Part shown: piece after piece, positions 11,735 to 18,957 of the stretch
How positions within the stretch are numbered: the first letter of the stretch is position 1
Layout: each line of letters opens with the position of its first letter
Assembly (NCBI RefSeq): GCF_013377855.1
Contig: NZ_JABXYJ010000002.1
Location: 248,001 to 312,000, forward strand
Direction of reading: 5' to 3'
DNA length: 64,000 nucleotides
Source of the DNA: Cognatundibacterium oligocarboniphilum
Lineage (GTDB): Bacteria; Pseudomonadota; Gammaproteobacteria; Burkholderiales; Burkholderiaceae_D
Position numbers and translations under genes: made by a program
Notes under the pieces: model-generated
The model's database searches: none
Told to the model about the DNA's origin: nothing
The model's input: the letters and a program-made list of their open reading frames with translations, nothing else

Positions 11735-11836
11735 GCGACTTCGCTAGGGGTCCTGGAACAGCGCTATCAGACAGCATTGTTCCGGGTGAGAGAGTCCCTT
11801 CTACCTGATCTGGATAATGCCAGCGAAGGGAAGCGC
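11735..11836 (+). promoter_or_regulatory. TPP (THI-element) riboswitch
   Basis: The 3' half carries the near-invariant thiamin pyrophosphate aptamer core CCTGATCTGGATAATGCCAG, followed by CGAAGGGAA. P1 pairs GCG(A)CTT (11735-11741) with AAGCGC (11831-11836). P2 pairs AGGG with CCCT. P3 is a 9-bp helix, CCTGGAACA / TGTTCCGGG, followed by TGAGA. The aptamer ends 67 bp before the TonB receptor ATG. AGGGAA in the core can alternatively pair with TTCCCT downstream, and GCAAAG with CTTTGC, so a switching expression platform is plausible. No poly-T follows, so control may be at translation. Confidence 0.93.
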
Positions 11837-11903
11837 AAAGTTACGTCCGGTTCCCTCTCCGCTTTGCCTGCTCCCGCGCTGACATCAGCACAACGAGAGC
11901 ACC

Positions 11904-14027
11904 ATGACACCACATTCCATTCCCGCTTTTCACCGCAGCCTGCTGGTCATCGCCATCGCGCAGGCATTCGCCGCCACAGCATACGCCCAGAGTAACGAAT
12001 CGAACCCGCAGGAAGTGATCGTCACCGGCCTCAAGCCGCAAGACAACCAAGACGCACGCAGCAAAGCCGCCGGCTTCACCGAAGCCCTGCTACTCGATAC
12101 GCCCTTTTCCATCCACGGCTGGAACAGCCAGCAATTGCAGAATCTGCAGATACGTCAGACCACCGATGCAATGAAATACGACGCCAGCGTGAATGACGCC
12201 TACAATGCCGTTGGTTATGCTGAACAGTTTTCCATCCGTGGATTTGCGCTGGATAATAACAGCAGCTACCGCAAAGACGGTTTTGCCATTCCGGGCGATG
12301 CTTCCATCCCGCTGGAAAATAAAGAACGGATTGAAATCCTCAAAGGTATTTCCGGCTTTCAGTCCGGCTTTGCCACACCCGGCGGCATCATTGATTACGT
12401 CACCAAACGCCCGGCTGCCACCCCCGTGCGCAGTATCAGCACATCCATTTCCGAACGCGGCACCCTGTACGGCAACGTTGATCTGAGCGATCTGAGTAAC
12501 GACCGGCAATTCGGTTACCGCATCAATGCTGCCGGAGAACGCCTGCGCTCTTACGTCAAAGGTGCCGACGGCGAGCGCCAGTTTGCCTCCATCGCCTTCG
12601 ACTGGCATCTGTCGCCACAGGCATTGCTGCAACTGGATGCCGATTACCAGCACAAATCACAATTATCGGTTCCCGGGTTTCAGCTGTTTAACGGCACCGA
12701 TTTGCCAACCGGCGTGCAAGCAGACATGATGCTGAACCAGCAGCCGTGGGCCAAGCCGGTGGATACCCGCGACAGCAATCTGGGAATGCGTTTTGAATAC
12801 CGACTGAATACCGACTGGAGTGCCAGCGTTGCCGCCAACCAGCATCGCTTCCGGCGCGACGACTACACCGCCTTTCCTTACGGCTGCAGCGCTGCCAACC
12901 TGTATCCGGGCTATTGCGCAAATGGCGATTATGACGTCTACGATTACCGCAGTCTGAACGAATCCAAATCGCTACTGGGCAGCCAGGCGCTGCTGACTGG
13001 CCGCATCGTCACCGGCCTGATCCGGCATCAGTTGGTATTGGGTGTTACCACATCGCGTCGCGAAGATTACTTCGGTGACTATGTGTACGACTACGTCGGC
13101 AGCAGCAACCTGTTCCATCCGGTTGCCGTACCGTCCTCTCCAAATCAGCCGGGCGTCGCCAGCCTGCGCCGCACCGACCGCGAACAATCGCTGCTGGCGC
13201 AGGATGTGATTCATTTTAGTGAGCAATGGCAATTCCACGCAGGCATCCGCCGTCTGCACATCACCCGCAATCAGGTCGATGCAGCGGGTTATGACCGTCA
13301 TTACTGGGTTTCCAATGCCGCACTGGTATACAAACCACGGGCAGAAATCAGCACCTACATTTCTACGGCACAAGGGCTGGAACACGGTGGCGTCGCCCCA
13401 TTCGGCACCCTGAACCAGAATCAGATGCAAAATCCTGCGCGCTCAAAGCAGATTGAAACCGGTATCAAGGCCGAACTGAACCGCGACCTCAGCGTATCGG
13501 CAGCCCTGTTCCGCATCACCAAACCGCTGGAGTACGTCAACGATGCCAATTTCTATGTGCAAAACGGTGAAGCGCAGCACACCGGACTGGAGCTGTCCGC
13601 TCAGGGCAGACTGACCGCACAATGGACTCTGGGCGCCAGCATCAGCGCGCTGCAAGCCAGACAACAGGACACCGGCAACCCGGCACTCGATGGGCAGCGC
13701 GTGCTGAACGTCCCGAAACAAAAAGCCACCCTCTACGCCGATTACACCGTCGCGCAAATCAACGGACTGAGTCTGAACGGCAGCTGGCAATATTCAGGCA
13801 ACAAAGCCTACACACCGGACAACAGCATCATCGTTCCCGGTTATCAGGTCTGGAATCTGGGTGCGCGCTATGCGACAAAAATCGCCGGAACCGCTACCAC
13901 CATCCGCTTCAATATCGATAACCTGGCTGATCGTTTCTACTGGCGCGATGCCACACAGGCACTCGGCGGCTACCTGTTCCCCGGCGCACCACGCACCTAT
14001 CGCCTGTCAGCACAATTTGATTTTTAA
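11904..14027 (+). CDS. TonB-dependent outer membrane receptor, TPP-riboswitch controlled
   Basis: Outer membrane ligand-gated barrel powered by TonB-ExbBD. A signal peptide (about 1-28, ending AATAYAQ) is followed by a TonB-box-like EVIVTG, a plug domain at about 55-165 (FSIRGFALDNNSSYRKDGF, ERIEILKGISG, GGIIDYVTKRP) and a 22-strand barrel ending in RLSAQFDF with a terminal Phe. By sequence alone it would be called a siderophore receptor. The TPP riboswitch in its leader argues that the cargo is thiamin or a thiamin precursor. No inner membrane thiamin importer or thi biosynthesis gene is in the window. Confidence 0.92.
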   Translation: MTPHSIPAFHRSLLVIAIAQAFAATAYAQSNESNPQEVIVTGLKPQDNQDARSKAAGFTEALLLDTPFSIHGWNSQQLQNLQIRQTTDAMKYDASVNDAYNAVGYAEQFSIRGFALDNNSSYRKDGFAIPGDASIPLENKERIEILKGISGFQSGFATPGGIIDYVTKRPAATPVRSISTSISERGTLYGNVDLSDLSNDRQFGYRINAAGERLRSYVKGADGERQFASIAFDWHLSPQALLQLDADYQHKSQLSVPGFQLFNGTDLPTGVQADMMLNQQPWAKPVDTRDSNLGMRFEYRLNTDWSASVAANQHRFRRDDYTAFPYGCSAANLYPGYCANGDYDVYDYRSLNESKSLLGSQALLTGRIVTGLIRHQLVLGVTTSRREDYFGDYVYDYVGSSNLFHPVAVPSSPNQPGVASLRRTDREQSLLAQDVIHFSEQWQFHAGIRRLHITRNQVDAAGYDRHYWVSNAALVYKPRAEISTYISTAQGLEHGGVAPFGTLNQNQMQNPARSKQIETGIKAELNRDLSVSAALFRITKPLEYVNDANFYVQNGEAQHTGLELSAQGRLTAQWTLGASISALQARQQDTGNPALDGQRVLNVPKQKATLYADYTVAQINGLSLNGSWQYSGNKAYTPDNSIIVPGYQVWNLGARYATKIAGTATTIRFNIDNLADRFYWRDATQALGGYLFPGAPRTYRLSAQFDF

Positions 14028-14049
14028 ACAAAAGATCATCATCACCGGA

Positions 14050-14080
14050 ACAGGCCGGCGGCTTCTGCATACCGGCCTGT
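14050..14080 (+). terminator. Hairpin after the TonB receptor gene
   Basis: Perfect 9-bp stem ACAGGCCGG / CCGGCCTGT with a 13-nt loop, 22 bp past the stop. No T tract follows, so it may be an mRNA-stabilising or Rho-assisted element rather than a classic terminator. Its strength determines how far the lyase gene depends on the riboswitch transcript. Confidence 0.55.
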
Positions 14081-14166
14081 ACTATACTTGATGCGTCAAC
14101 AGGGTTCGCTTGGTTCGTGTAGTCCATTATCCGGCGTTACTCTCAAAAGTTCACCACAACGAGAAA

Positions 14167-15228
14167 ATGATACATAACGCTTTGCGAAAAATCTCTGTCA
14201 TGATCCTGCCCCTGGGTACTACCATGCTCGTTCATGCGCAGATGCCCGCAGAACAACCCCTGTTCATTACATCAACACAGATTCAGGCACTGCAACAGCA
14301 GCCCGAACGGTGGACAGCTTTGCAAAAACGCTGTGATACCGAGCTCGATACCAGAGCACAGCCGGTCGCCGATTTTAGCCCTGCTCCGCATTATTCCTCG
14401 ACAGGAATCACGCACGACACGACCGCCAAAAATCTCAGCACCGATGCGGGTATTATTTATCGCGCCGCCCTCTGCTATCAGTTGACAACGAACCGTGCCT
14501 ACGCCAGTCATGCACAAACCATGATTGACGCCTGGAGCAAGACTGTCAAAACTGTTGACAAGGGACAGGGTGCCTCCGATTTTAATTTTAATCTGCCGCA
14601 AATCATTATCGGCGCGAGTCTGGTGCGAGGTGTGAACGACTGGGACGACACGACATTCAGAGCCCTGCTCACAGATAAAGCAGCAGCCACGACACATGCG
14701 GATAAAGCCAATAATCATGGGAACTGGGGAGTATTACTGGATGCCAGCATCGCCGCCTATCTCGGGAATACCCAACAGCTGGCAAAGACGAGTCACCGCT
14801 GGCAGGCGCTGATGCAAAGTCAGGTCGCCGATGACGGCTCTCTGCCACTGGAAATCTGCCGCAGCAACACCAACAATTACTGCGGTGGCGCAGATCAGGG
14901 AATCAACGGTCTGAGTTACACCCATTACACCCTGTTACCCACCGCAGTGGCAGCTGAAATATTGGCTCTTCGCGGCTTTGATGTCTACCAGGGTGATGCC
15001 GGACGAAAACTGGGACTGGCCTATGCCAGAGCCGCCCGCTGGACGCGTTACCCGGATACCTTCCCCTACTATCAGAGCAACGATGGCAAACTGAATGGCA
15101 TACGCAACGCTGCCTACTTTTCCATTTTGCAAAAACACTACCCCAATCCGGATGCAGACACGGTACTACGAGAAGGTAAAGTCGGAATGAACGGACTGGA
15201 ATTGCTGATGCTGTTTACTGCGGACTGA
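14167..15228 (+). CDS. Secreted alginate lyase family (PL5-like) protein
   Basis: Probable polysaccharide lyase of the alginate_lyase family, an alpha/alpha toroid fold acting in the periplasm or outside the cell. I chose the ATG at 14167 because it gives a signal peptide (KISVMILPLGTTMLVHAQ); the frame is open back to a TTG at 14110. The family motif NNH (in NKANNHGNWG-like context, residues about 179-188) carries the likely catalytic Asn-His. Also present are ADDGSLPLE and a Tyr-rich GLSYTHYTLLP. The length of 353 residues fits AlgL-type enzymes. No other alginate genes are near. The true substrate may be another uronate polymer. Confidence 0.82.
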   Translation: MIHNALRKISVMILPLGTTMLVHAQMPAEQPLFITSTQIQALQQQPERWTALQKRCDTELDTRAQPVADFSPAPHYSSTGITHDTTAKNLSTDAGIIYRAALCYQLTTNRAYASHAQTMIDAWSKTVKTVDKGQGASDFNFNLPQIIIGASLVRGVNDWDDTTFRALLTDKAAATTHADKANNHGNWGVLLDASIAAYLGNTQQLAKTSHRWQALMQSQVADDGSLPLEICRSNTNNYCGGADQGINGLSYTHYTLLPTAVAAEILALRGFDVYQGDAGRKLGLAYARAARWTRYPDTFPYYQSNDGKLNGIRNAAYFSILQKHYPNPDADTVLREGKVGMNGLELLMLFTAD

Positions 15229-15321
15229 ACATCAGTCAAACGTCAAAAACGAATGGATCTGTGTTTATTCGCATTGCTTTCCGTCACTCGGCAGCGCATT
15301 CTCACAGAATCACGCAGTCGG

Positions 15322-15341
15322 GCCGGAGACCTGACCTCCGG
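15322..15341. terminator. GC-rich hairpin in the lyase/ppx gap
   Basis: Stem GCCGGAG / CTCCGGC with a 6-nt loop, about 95 bp past the lyase stop, with no T tract. The 303-bp gap (15229-15531) between the converging lyase and ppx genes otherwise holds the ATACTCCCC repeats and no gene that I can support. Confidence 0.4.
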
Positions 15342-15425
15342 CGATACATGACATCATCACCGCAAAGCGTCTGTATTACGGTGATGGCCATTTTCCTCTT
15401 TGCCATACAACGTAGAAAGCACAAG

Positions 15426-15496
15426 ATACTCCCCGGAGTATTTTTAAAAACCCTTTATTCATATTGAGAACAGGGTGATTTCCCCCCATACTCCCC
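15426..15496. repeat. ATACTCCCC hairpin/repeat cluster, right copy
   Basis: ATACTCCCCGGAGTAT (15426-15441) is a perfect palindrome followed by TTTTAAAAA and resembles an intrinsic terminator. It closely matches the element at 11586-11606 on the other side of the TonB/lyase pair. A further ATACTCCCC lies at 15488-15496 and mirrors GGGGAGTAT at 11531-11539, so the outermost copies form 9-bp inverted ends around about 3.95 kb. Confidence 0.55.
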
Positions 15497-15531
15497 ATTA
15501 ACGGGTAATTTGAATTATCTTTGCAGTCAGC

Positions 15532-16989
15532 TCAGACGTTGGTTCTGACCAGAAAGTCGACGCCGATTTCGCGCCAGCATTCGATTTCCTTCTGCAACCA
15601 GTAGGCAACTGTCGGATGCCCAGAAACCCAGTCTCTGCGCATTTCGAGTTCGATGGCTTTTTTCATTTTCAGACGCATGTCTTCATACTCGATTTCAGCG
15701 CGGGAATGCATCAGCATGACGGAGAGTCGCAACGCCAGCACGGCTTTGGTAAAGTCAGGGTCGGACAAACCTTCTGCGACTTTTCTGAGGTTGCCTTTCT
15801 GGCTCAGGATAAATTTGCTCATGATGCGCTGCTCGCGCGTCGTGAAACCCGCCATATCGGCATTTTCAATCATGTAGGCACCGTGTTTGTGATAACCGGT
15901 GTGGGATACCACCATGCCAACTTCGTGCAGCGTGGCACTCCATTGCAGCAGGCGCAGGTATTCGTCGCCCGCAGGCCTGAGTTGCAGATACAACGATTTC
16001 ACCATATCTGCAACGCGGTTGGCACGCGACATATCGGTGTGGAACAGCTGCGCCACGTGCTGCACCGCCACTTCACGCCGATCGCGTTTGTTGGCACGCA
16101 GATGCAGATCCCACATGACGCCCATGCGCAGACCGGCTTCAATCGGAATCAGCACTTCAATCTGAAACTCTGTCATCAGACCGATCAGAATTGCCAGCCC
16201 GCCCACGACCATTGCCACCCGCTCCGGCCTTATGCCGCTGAGTTCCAGGTCGCTGATCTGCCCGCACTGTACGCAATACTGTTTCAGTGCATTCAGGCTG
16301 TTGAGCGTCAGCTTGCCATCACCGAGACCACCTTTGATAATCGCATCTGCAATCGCCCGCATGGTGCCGGATGAGCCATAAGCCTTACGCCAGTGCTGCG
16401 GCTGATACGGCGGTGCGGCATCTTCAAACATGGAACGCGCCGATAGCACGGCGGCTTCAAACGCAGCCTCCGTCAGACGACCATCCGGAAAAAAACTGGC
16501 ACTGTGCCTGACCGTTCCGATGCTGAACGATTCGACCTTCACAATTTCATGACCACGGCCCAGAATCACTTCTGTGGAGCCGCCACCGATATCCATCACC
16601 AGCCGGCGTTCTCCCGGTATCGCCACGGCATTGGCCACACCCATGTAAATCAGGCGGCCTTCCTCTTCGCCCGAAATAACATCGATCGCATGACCGATCG
16701 CTGCTTCGGCGCGCGGCAACAACTGATCGGCGTTTTTTGCAACACGAACGGTATTGGTCGCTACCACCCGCAGGCTGTCAATCGGATAGGCGTTCAGGAT
16801 TTCGCGGAAACGCGCCAGACAGCTGACCGCGCTCTGCATCGCCTCCGGGGTCAGGTTACCGTCCAGATCCAGTCCGGCTGCCAGCCGGATCGGTTCACGG
16901 GCGCTTTTCACAACCCGGATGGCGTCACCTTCATGGCGCGCAATATGCATACGAAAACTGTTGGAACCCAGATCAACGGCGGCCAGCAT
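15532..16989 (-). CDS. ppx: Exopolyphosphatase, Ppx/GppA family
   Basis: Removes terminal phosphates from polyphosphate (or acts on pppGpp) in the cytosol. The 485 residues begin AAVDLGSNSFRMHIA, the ASKHA phosphate-1 motif, and carry GEEEGRLIYMGVA and the phosphate-2 motif VMDIGGGSTE (about 136-145). A C-terminal HD-like domain follows (LHEVGMVVSHTGYHKHGAY). The ribosome site AAAAGGAAAG is good. ppk is not adjacent. A palindrome near 17067-17084 overlaps the probable promoter region. Confidence 0.95.
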   Translation of the reverse strand: MLAAVDLGSNSFRMHIARHEGDAIRVVKSAREPIRLAAGLDLDGNLTPEAMQSAVSCLARFREILNAYPIDSLRVVATNTVRVAKNADQLLPRAEAAIGHAIDVISGEEEGRLIYMGVANAVAIPGERRLVMDIGGGSTEVILGRGHEIVKVESFSIGTVRHSASFFPDGRLTEAAFEAAVLSARSMFEDAAPPYQPQHWRKAYGSSGTMRAIADAIIKGGLGDGKLTLNSLNALKQYCVQCGQISDLELSGIRPERVAMVVGGLAILIGLMTEFQIEVLIPIEAGLRMGVMWDLHLRANKRDRREVAVQHVAQLFHTDMSRANRVADMVKSLYLQLRPAGDEYLRLLQWSATLHEVGMVVSHTGYHKHGAYMIENADMAGFTTREQRIMSKFILSQKGNLRKVAEGLSDPDFTKAVLALRLSVMLMHSRAEIEYEDMRLKMKKAIELEMRRDWVSGHPTVAYWLQKEIECWREIGVDFLVRTNV

Positions 16990-17066
16990 GTTTTCTTTCC
17001 TTTTCTATCAAACTCTGTCAGATGGTGAATGAAGTCACAGATAAAACGGTATTGTATGGTGCTGAG

Positions 17067-17084
17067 AAATGATATTAATCATTT
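17067..17084 (-). promoter_or_regulatory. Palindrome upstream of ppx, possible operator
   Basis: AAATGAT-ATTA-ATCATTT, 7-bp perfect arms. The ATGAT-N4-ATCAT core has FNR-box spacing but A instead of T at the first position of each half-site. On the minus strand TACAAT at 17051-17056 is a good -10 for ppx, and the palindrome would cover its -35. Occupancy would therefore more likely repress. The protein that binds it is unknown. Confidence 0.4.
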
Positions 17085-17110
17085 TTTGTGACCAGCAGGT
17101 GACGCTGCTT

Positions 17111-17995
17111 TTACGGTGTGACAAAAAAACGTCTCTGCAAAGATTCCAGTCCTGTCGTTTTCAATACTTCAGCCAGACGTTCCGCCGGCCGTCTGGCAGG
17201 CAACCCTTTATATTCAGCAATAATCAGCTCATTTTTCATGGAATGCTCCCACCCCACCAGTTCCGTCACACGGACCTGGTAACCATGCGCCTCCAGTTGC
17301 AGACAGCGCAGCACATTCGTGATCTGGCTGCCAAACTCGCGTGTATGGATCGGATGCCGCCACATTTCAGACAAAGGGTTCTGGCGGACAGCTTCGCCTT
17401 TATGCTTGCGCAGCTCTGCCGCGACCTCCGCCTGACAACAAGGCACCAGCACCATAAAGCGTGCCTTCTTTTTCAGGGCAAACTGAATCGCATCGTCGGT
17501 GGCCGTATCGCAGGCATGCAGCGCCGTCACCATGTCCACCTGTTCCGGCAACTGTGCCGAGGTAATCGAATCCGCCACCGACAGATTCAGAAAAGACATG
17601 CCCGGAAAATCCAGACGCTGCGCCAGCTCTGCCGATTTACGGACCAGCTCGTCGCGGGTTTCGATTCCGTAGATATGCGCTTTGCTCGTTGCCTGCCCGG
17701 CCTTGAAAAACAGGTCGTAGAGAATAAATCCCAGATAGGATTTTCCGGCACCATGATCGACGAGACAGATATCAGTATGATCCTCTTGCAAAGTGTTGAG
17801 CAAAGGCTCAATAAACTGGTACAGGTGATACACCTGCTTGAGTTTGCGGCGGCTGTCCTGATTCAGCTTGCCATCCCGCGTCAGGATATGCAACTCCTTC
17901 AACAACTCCAGTGACTGTCCCGGCCGGATATCATGCTTTTCAGCAGTAAGTTGGTTTTTATTCGGTAAAACTGGCTTGCTGGCAGATTTCTTCAT
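17111..17995 (-). CDS. Class I SAM-dependent methyltransferase (Methyltransf_32-like)
   Basis: Predicted S-adenosylmethionine methyltransferase; substrate unknown. The 294 residues show a SAM-binding first strand CLVDHGAGKSYLGFILYDLF (about 98-117), an acidic second strand (YGIETRDELV), and the family's HACDTATDDAI and VPCCQAEVA motifs. HACDTATD and PCCQ are typical of the GSTCD-like/Methyltransf_32 group. The N-terminal 90 residues are basic and helical. It is transcribed toward ppx, with a 121-bp gap. Confidence 0.85.
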   Translation of the reverse strand: MKKSASKPVLPNKNQLTAEKHDIRPGQSLELLKELHILTRDGKLNQDSRRKLKQVYHLYQFIEPLLNTLQEDHTDICLVDHGAGKSYLGFILYDLFFKAGQATSKAHIYGIETRDELVRKSAELAQRLDFPGMSFLNLSVADSITSAQLPEQVDMVTALHACDTATDDAIQFALKKKARFMVLVPCCQAEVAAELRKHKGEAVRQNPLSEMWRHPIHTREFGSQITNVLRCLQLEAHGYQVRVTELVGWEHSMKNELIIAEYKGLPARRPAERLAEVLKTTGLESLQRRFFVTP

Positions 17996-18112
17996 GATGG
18001 TGCATCCGGTAACTGAATCGGAATGATAATTCCAATTCGCTGATTCTGGCGAACTGCGCGGGGAACATCAGAAATTTCATCATTCCCAAATGCGCCAGCT
18101 GCCGCCAAAAAC

Positions 18113-18145
18113 AAAAAAGGACACAGGCTTTCACCTGCGTCCTTT
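18113..18145 (-). terminator. Intrinsic terminator of the tRNA-Lys array
   Basis: Read on the minus strand, AAAGGACGCAGG / CCTGTGTCCTTT with a 6-nt loop (one G-U pair), ending in TTTTTT. It lies immediately past the last tRNA copy. Confidence 0.9.
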
Positions 18146-18149
18146 GTTT

Positions 18150-18225
18150 TGGTAGGCCGTGCGGGATTCGAACCTGCGACCACCGGATTAAAAGTCCGCT
18201 GCTCTACCAGCTGAGCTAACGACCC
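18150..18225 (-). tRNA. tRNA-Lys(UUU), copy 6 of 6 in transcription order
   Basis: 76 nt with encoded CCA. Acceptor GGGTCGT / ACGGCCT, anticodon loop CTTTTAA (A37). It differs from the other five at position 43 (G instead of U; plus-strand base 18183), so the 27-43 pair is G-G rather than G-U. Confidence 0.97.
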
Positions 18226-18282
18226 AAAACTTGCTAAAAAATAAAAGACTTTCTGGTTCGACATAAGTCTTTTTGGTATTCG

Positions 18283-18358
18283 TGGTAGGCCGTGCGGGAT
18301 TCGAACCTGCGACCAACGGATTAAAAGTCCGCTGCTCTACCAGCTGAGCTAACGACCC
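18283..18358 (-). tRNA. tRNA-Lys(UUU), copy 5 of 6
   Basis: 76 nt with encoded CCA, anticodon loop CTTTTAA with the normal A37, and full cloverleaf pairing with a G27-U43 wobble as in E. coli tRNA-Lys. Confidence 0.98.
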
Positions 18359-18415
18359 ATAACTTGCTAAAAAATAAAAGACTTTCTGGTACGACATAAG
18401 TCTTTTTGGTATTCG

Positions 18416-18491
18416 TGGTAGGCCGTGCGGGATTCGAACCTGCGACCAACGGATCAAAAGTCCGCTGCTCTACCAGCTGAGCTAACGACCC
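18416..18491 (-). tRNA. tRNA-Lys(UUU), copy 4 of 6, with G37
   Basis: Identical to the neighbouring copy except that the anticodon loop reads CTTTTGA: position 37 is G (plus-strand C at 18455) instead of A. All stems stay intact and CCA is encoded. G37 cannot receive the t6A modification usual for tRNAs reading ANN codons, so function may be altered. Confidence 0.95.
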
Positions 18492-18548
18492 ATAACTTGC
18501 TAAAAAATAAAAGACTTTCTGGTACGACATAAGTCTTTTTGGTATTCG

Positions 18549-18624
18549 TGGTAGGCCGTGCGGGATTCGAACCTGCGACCAACGGATCAAAAGTCCGCTG
18601 CTCTACCAGCTGAGCTAACGACCC
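18549..18624 (-). tRNA. tRNA-Lys(UUU), copy 3 of 6, with G37
   Basis: Carries the same G37 change as copy 4 (plus-strand C at 18588), with otherwise normal sequence and encoded CCA. The shared change in adjacent units suggests duplication of a mutated unit or gene conversion. Confidence 0.95.
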
Positions 18625-18681
18625 AAAACTTGCTAAAAAATAAAAGACTTACTGGTACGACATAAGTCTTTTTGGTATTCG

Positions 18682-18757
18682 TGGTAGGCCGTGCGGGATT
18701 CGAACCTGCGACCAACGGATTAAAAGTCCGCTGCTCTACCAGCTGAGCTAACGACCC
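18682..18757 (-). tRNA. tRNA-Lys(UUU), copy 2 of 6
   Basis: 76 nt, normal loop CTTTTAA, CCA encoded, intact cloverleaf. Confidence 0.98.
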
Positions 18758-18814
18758 AAAACTTGCTAAAAAATAAAAGACTTACTGGTACGACATAAGT
18801 CTTTTTGGTATTCG

Positions 18815-18890
18815 TGGTAGGCCGTGCGGGATTCGAACCTGCGACCAACGGATTAAAAGTCCGCTGCTCTACCAGCTGAGCTAACGACCC
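18815..18890 (-). tRNA. tRNA-Lys(UUU), copy 1 of 6 (promoter-proximal)
   Basis: 76 nt, normal loop CTTTTAA, CCA encoded. Its 5' end lies 11 bp from the -10 hexamer at 18902-18907, so transcription starts only a few bases upstream. Confidence 0.98.
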
Positions 18891-18901
18891 GAAAGACCGA
18901 G

Positions 18902-18930
18902 ATTATAGAACGATCAGAGCCGGCTGTCAA
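18902..18930 (-). promoter_or_regulatory. Consensus sigma-70 promoter of the tRNA-Lys array
   Basis: On the minus strand TTGACA (18925-18930), 17-bp spacer, TATAAT (18902-18907): a full consensus match at ideal spacing. A GC-rich stretch after the -10 (CTCGGTC) resembles a stringent discriminator, as expected for stable RNA. Confidence 0.95.
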
Positions 18931-18957
18931 TGGTGACGCAGGATTAATAGCGTGATT

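Larger units (their letters stand above)
18150..18890 (-). repeat. Tandem array: 133-bp unit (tRNA-Lys plus 57-bp spacer), six copies
   Basis: All start-to-start distances are exactly 133 bp. The five spacers are nearly identical: 18359-18415 equals 18492-18548, and 18625-18681 equals 18758-18814. On the minus strand each spacer holds a hairpin AAAAGACTT(A) / (T)AAGTCTTTT with an 11-13-nt loop, followed by TATTTTTT. Each tRNA is therefore followed by a terminator-like or processing stem. Long open frames that cross the array are artefacts of the repeat. Confidence 0.97.

Noticed and set aside
11531-15496. Transposon with 9-bp terminal inverted repeats
   Set aside because: No transposase, no target-site duplication that I can see, and the repeats also look like terminators. 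Kept only as a flanking-repeat observation.
17067-17084. Fur box
   Set aside because: AATGAT and ATCATT are present, but their spacing (four bases between) does not match the 19-bp Fur consensus.
17992-18590. Open frames of about 90 codons spanning the tRNA array, repeated with almost the same protein
   Set aside because: They are translations of the 133-bp tRNA repeat and contain the tRNA sequence itself; not proteins.
18150-18890. Regular repeats that might suggest a CRISPR array
   Set aside because: The repeat unit is a tRNA-Lys gene and the spacers are identical, not unique; no cas genes are present.
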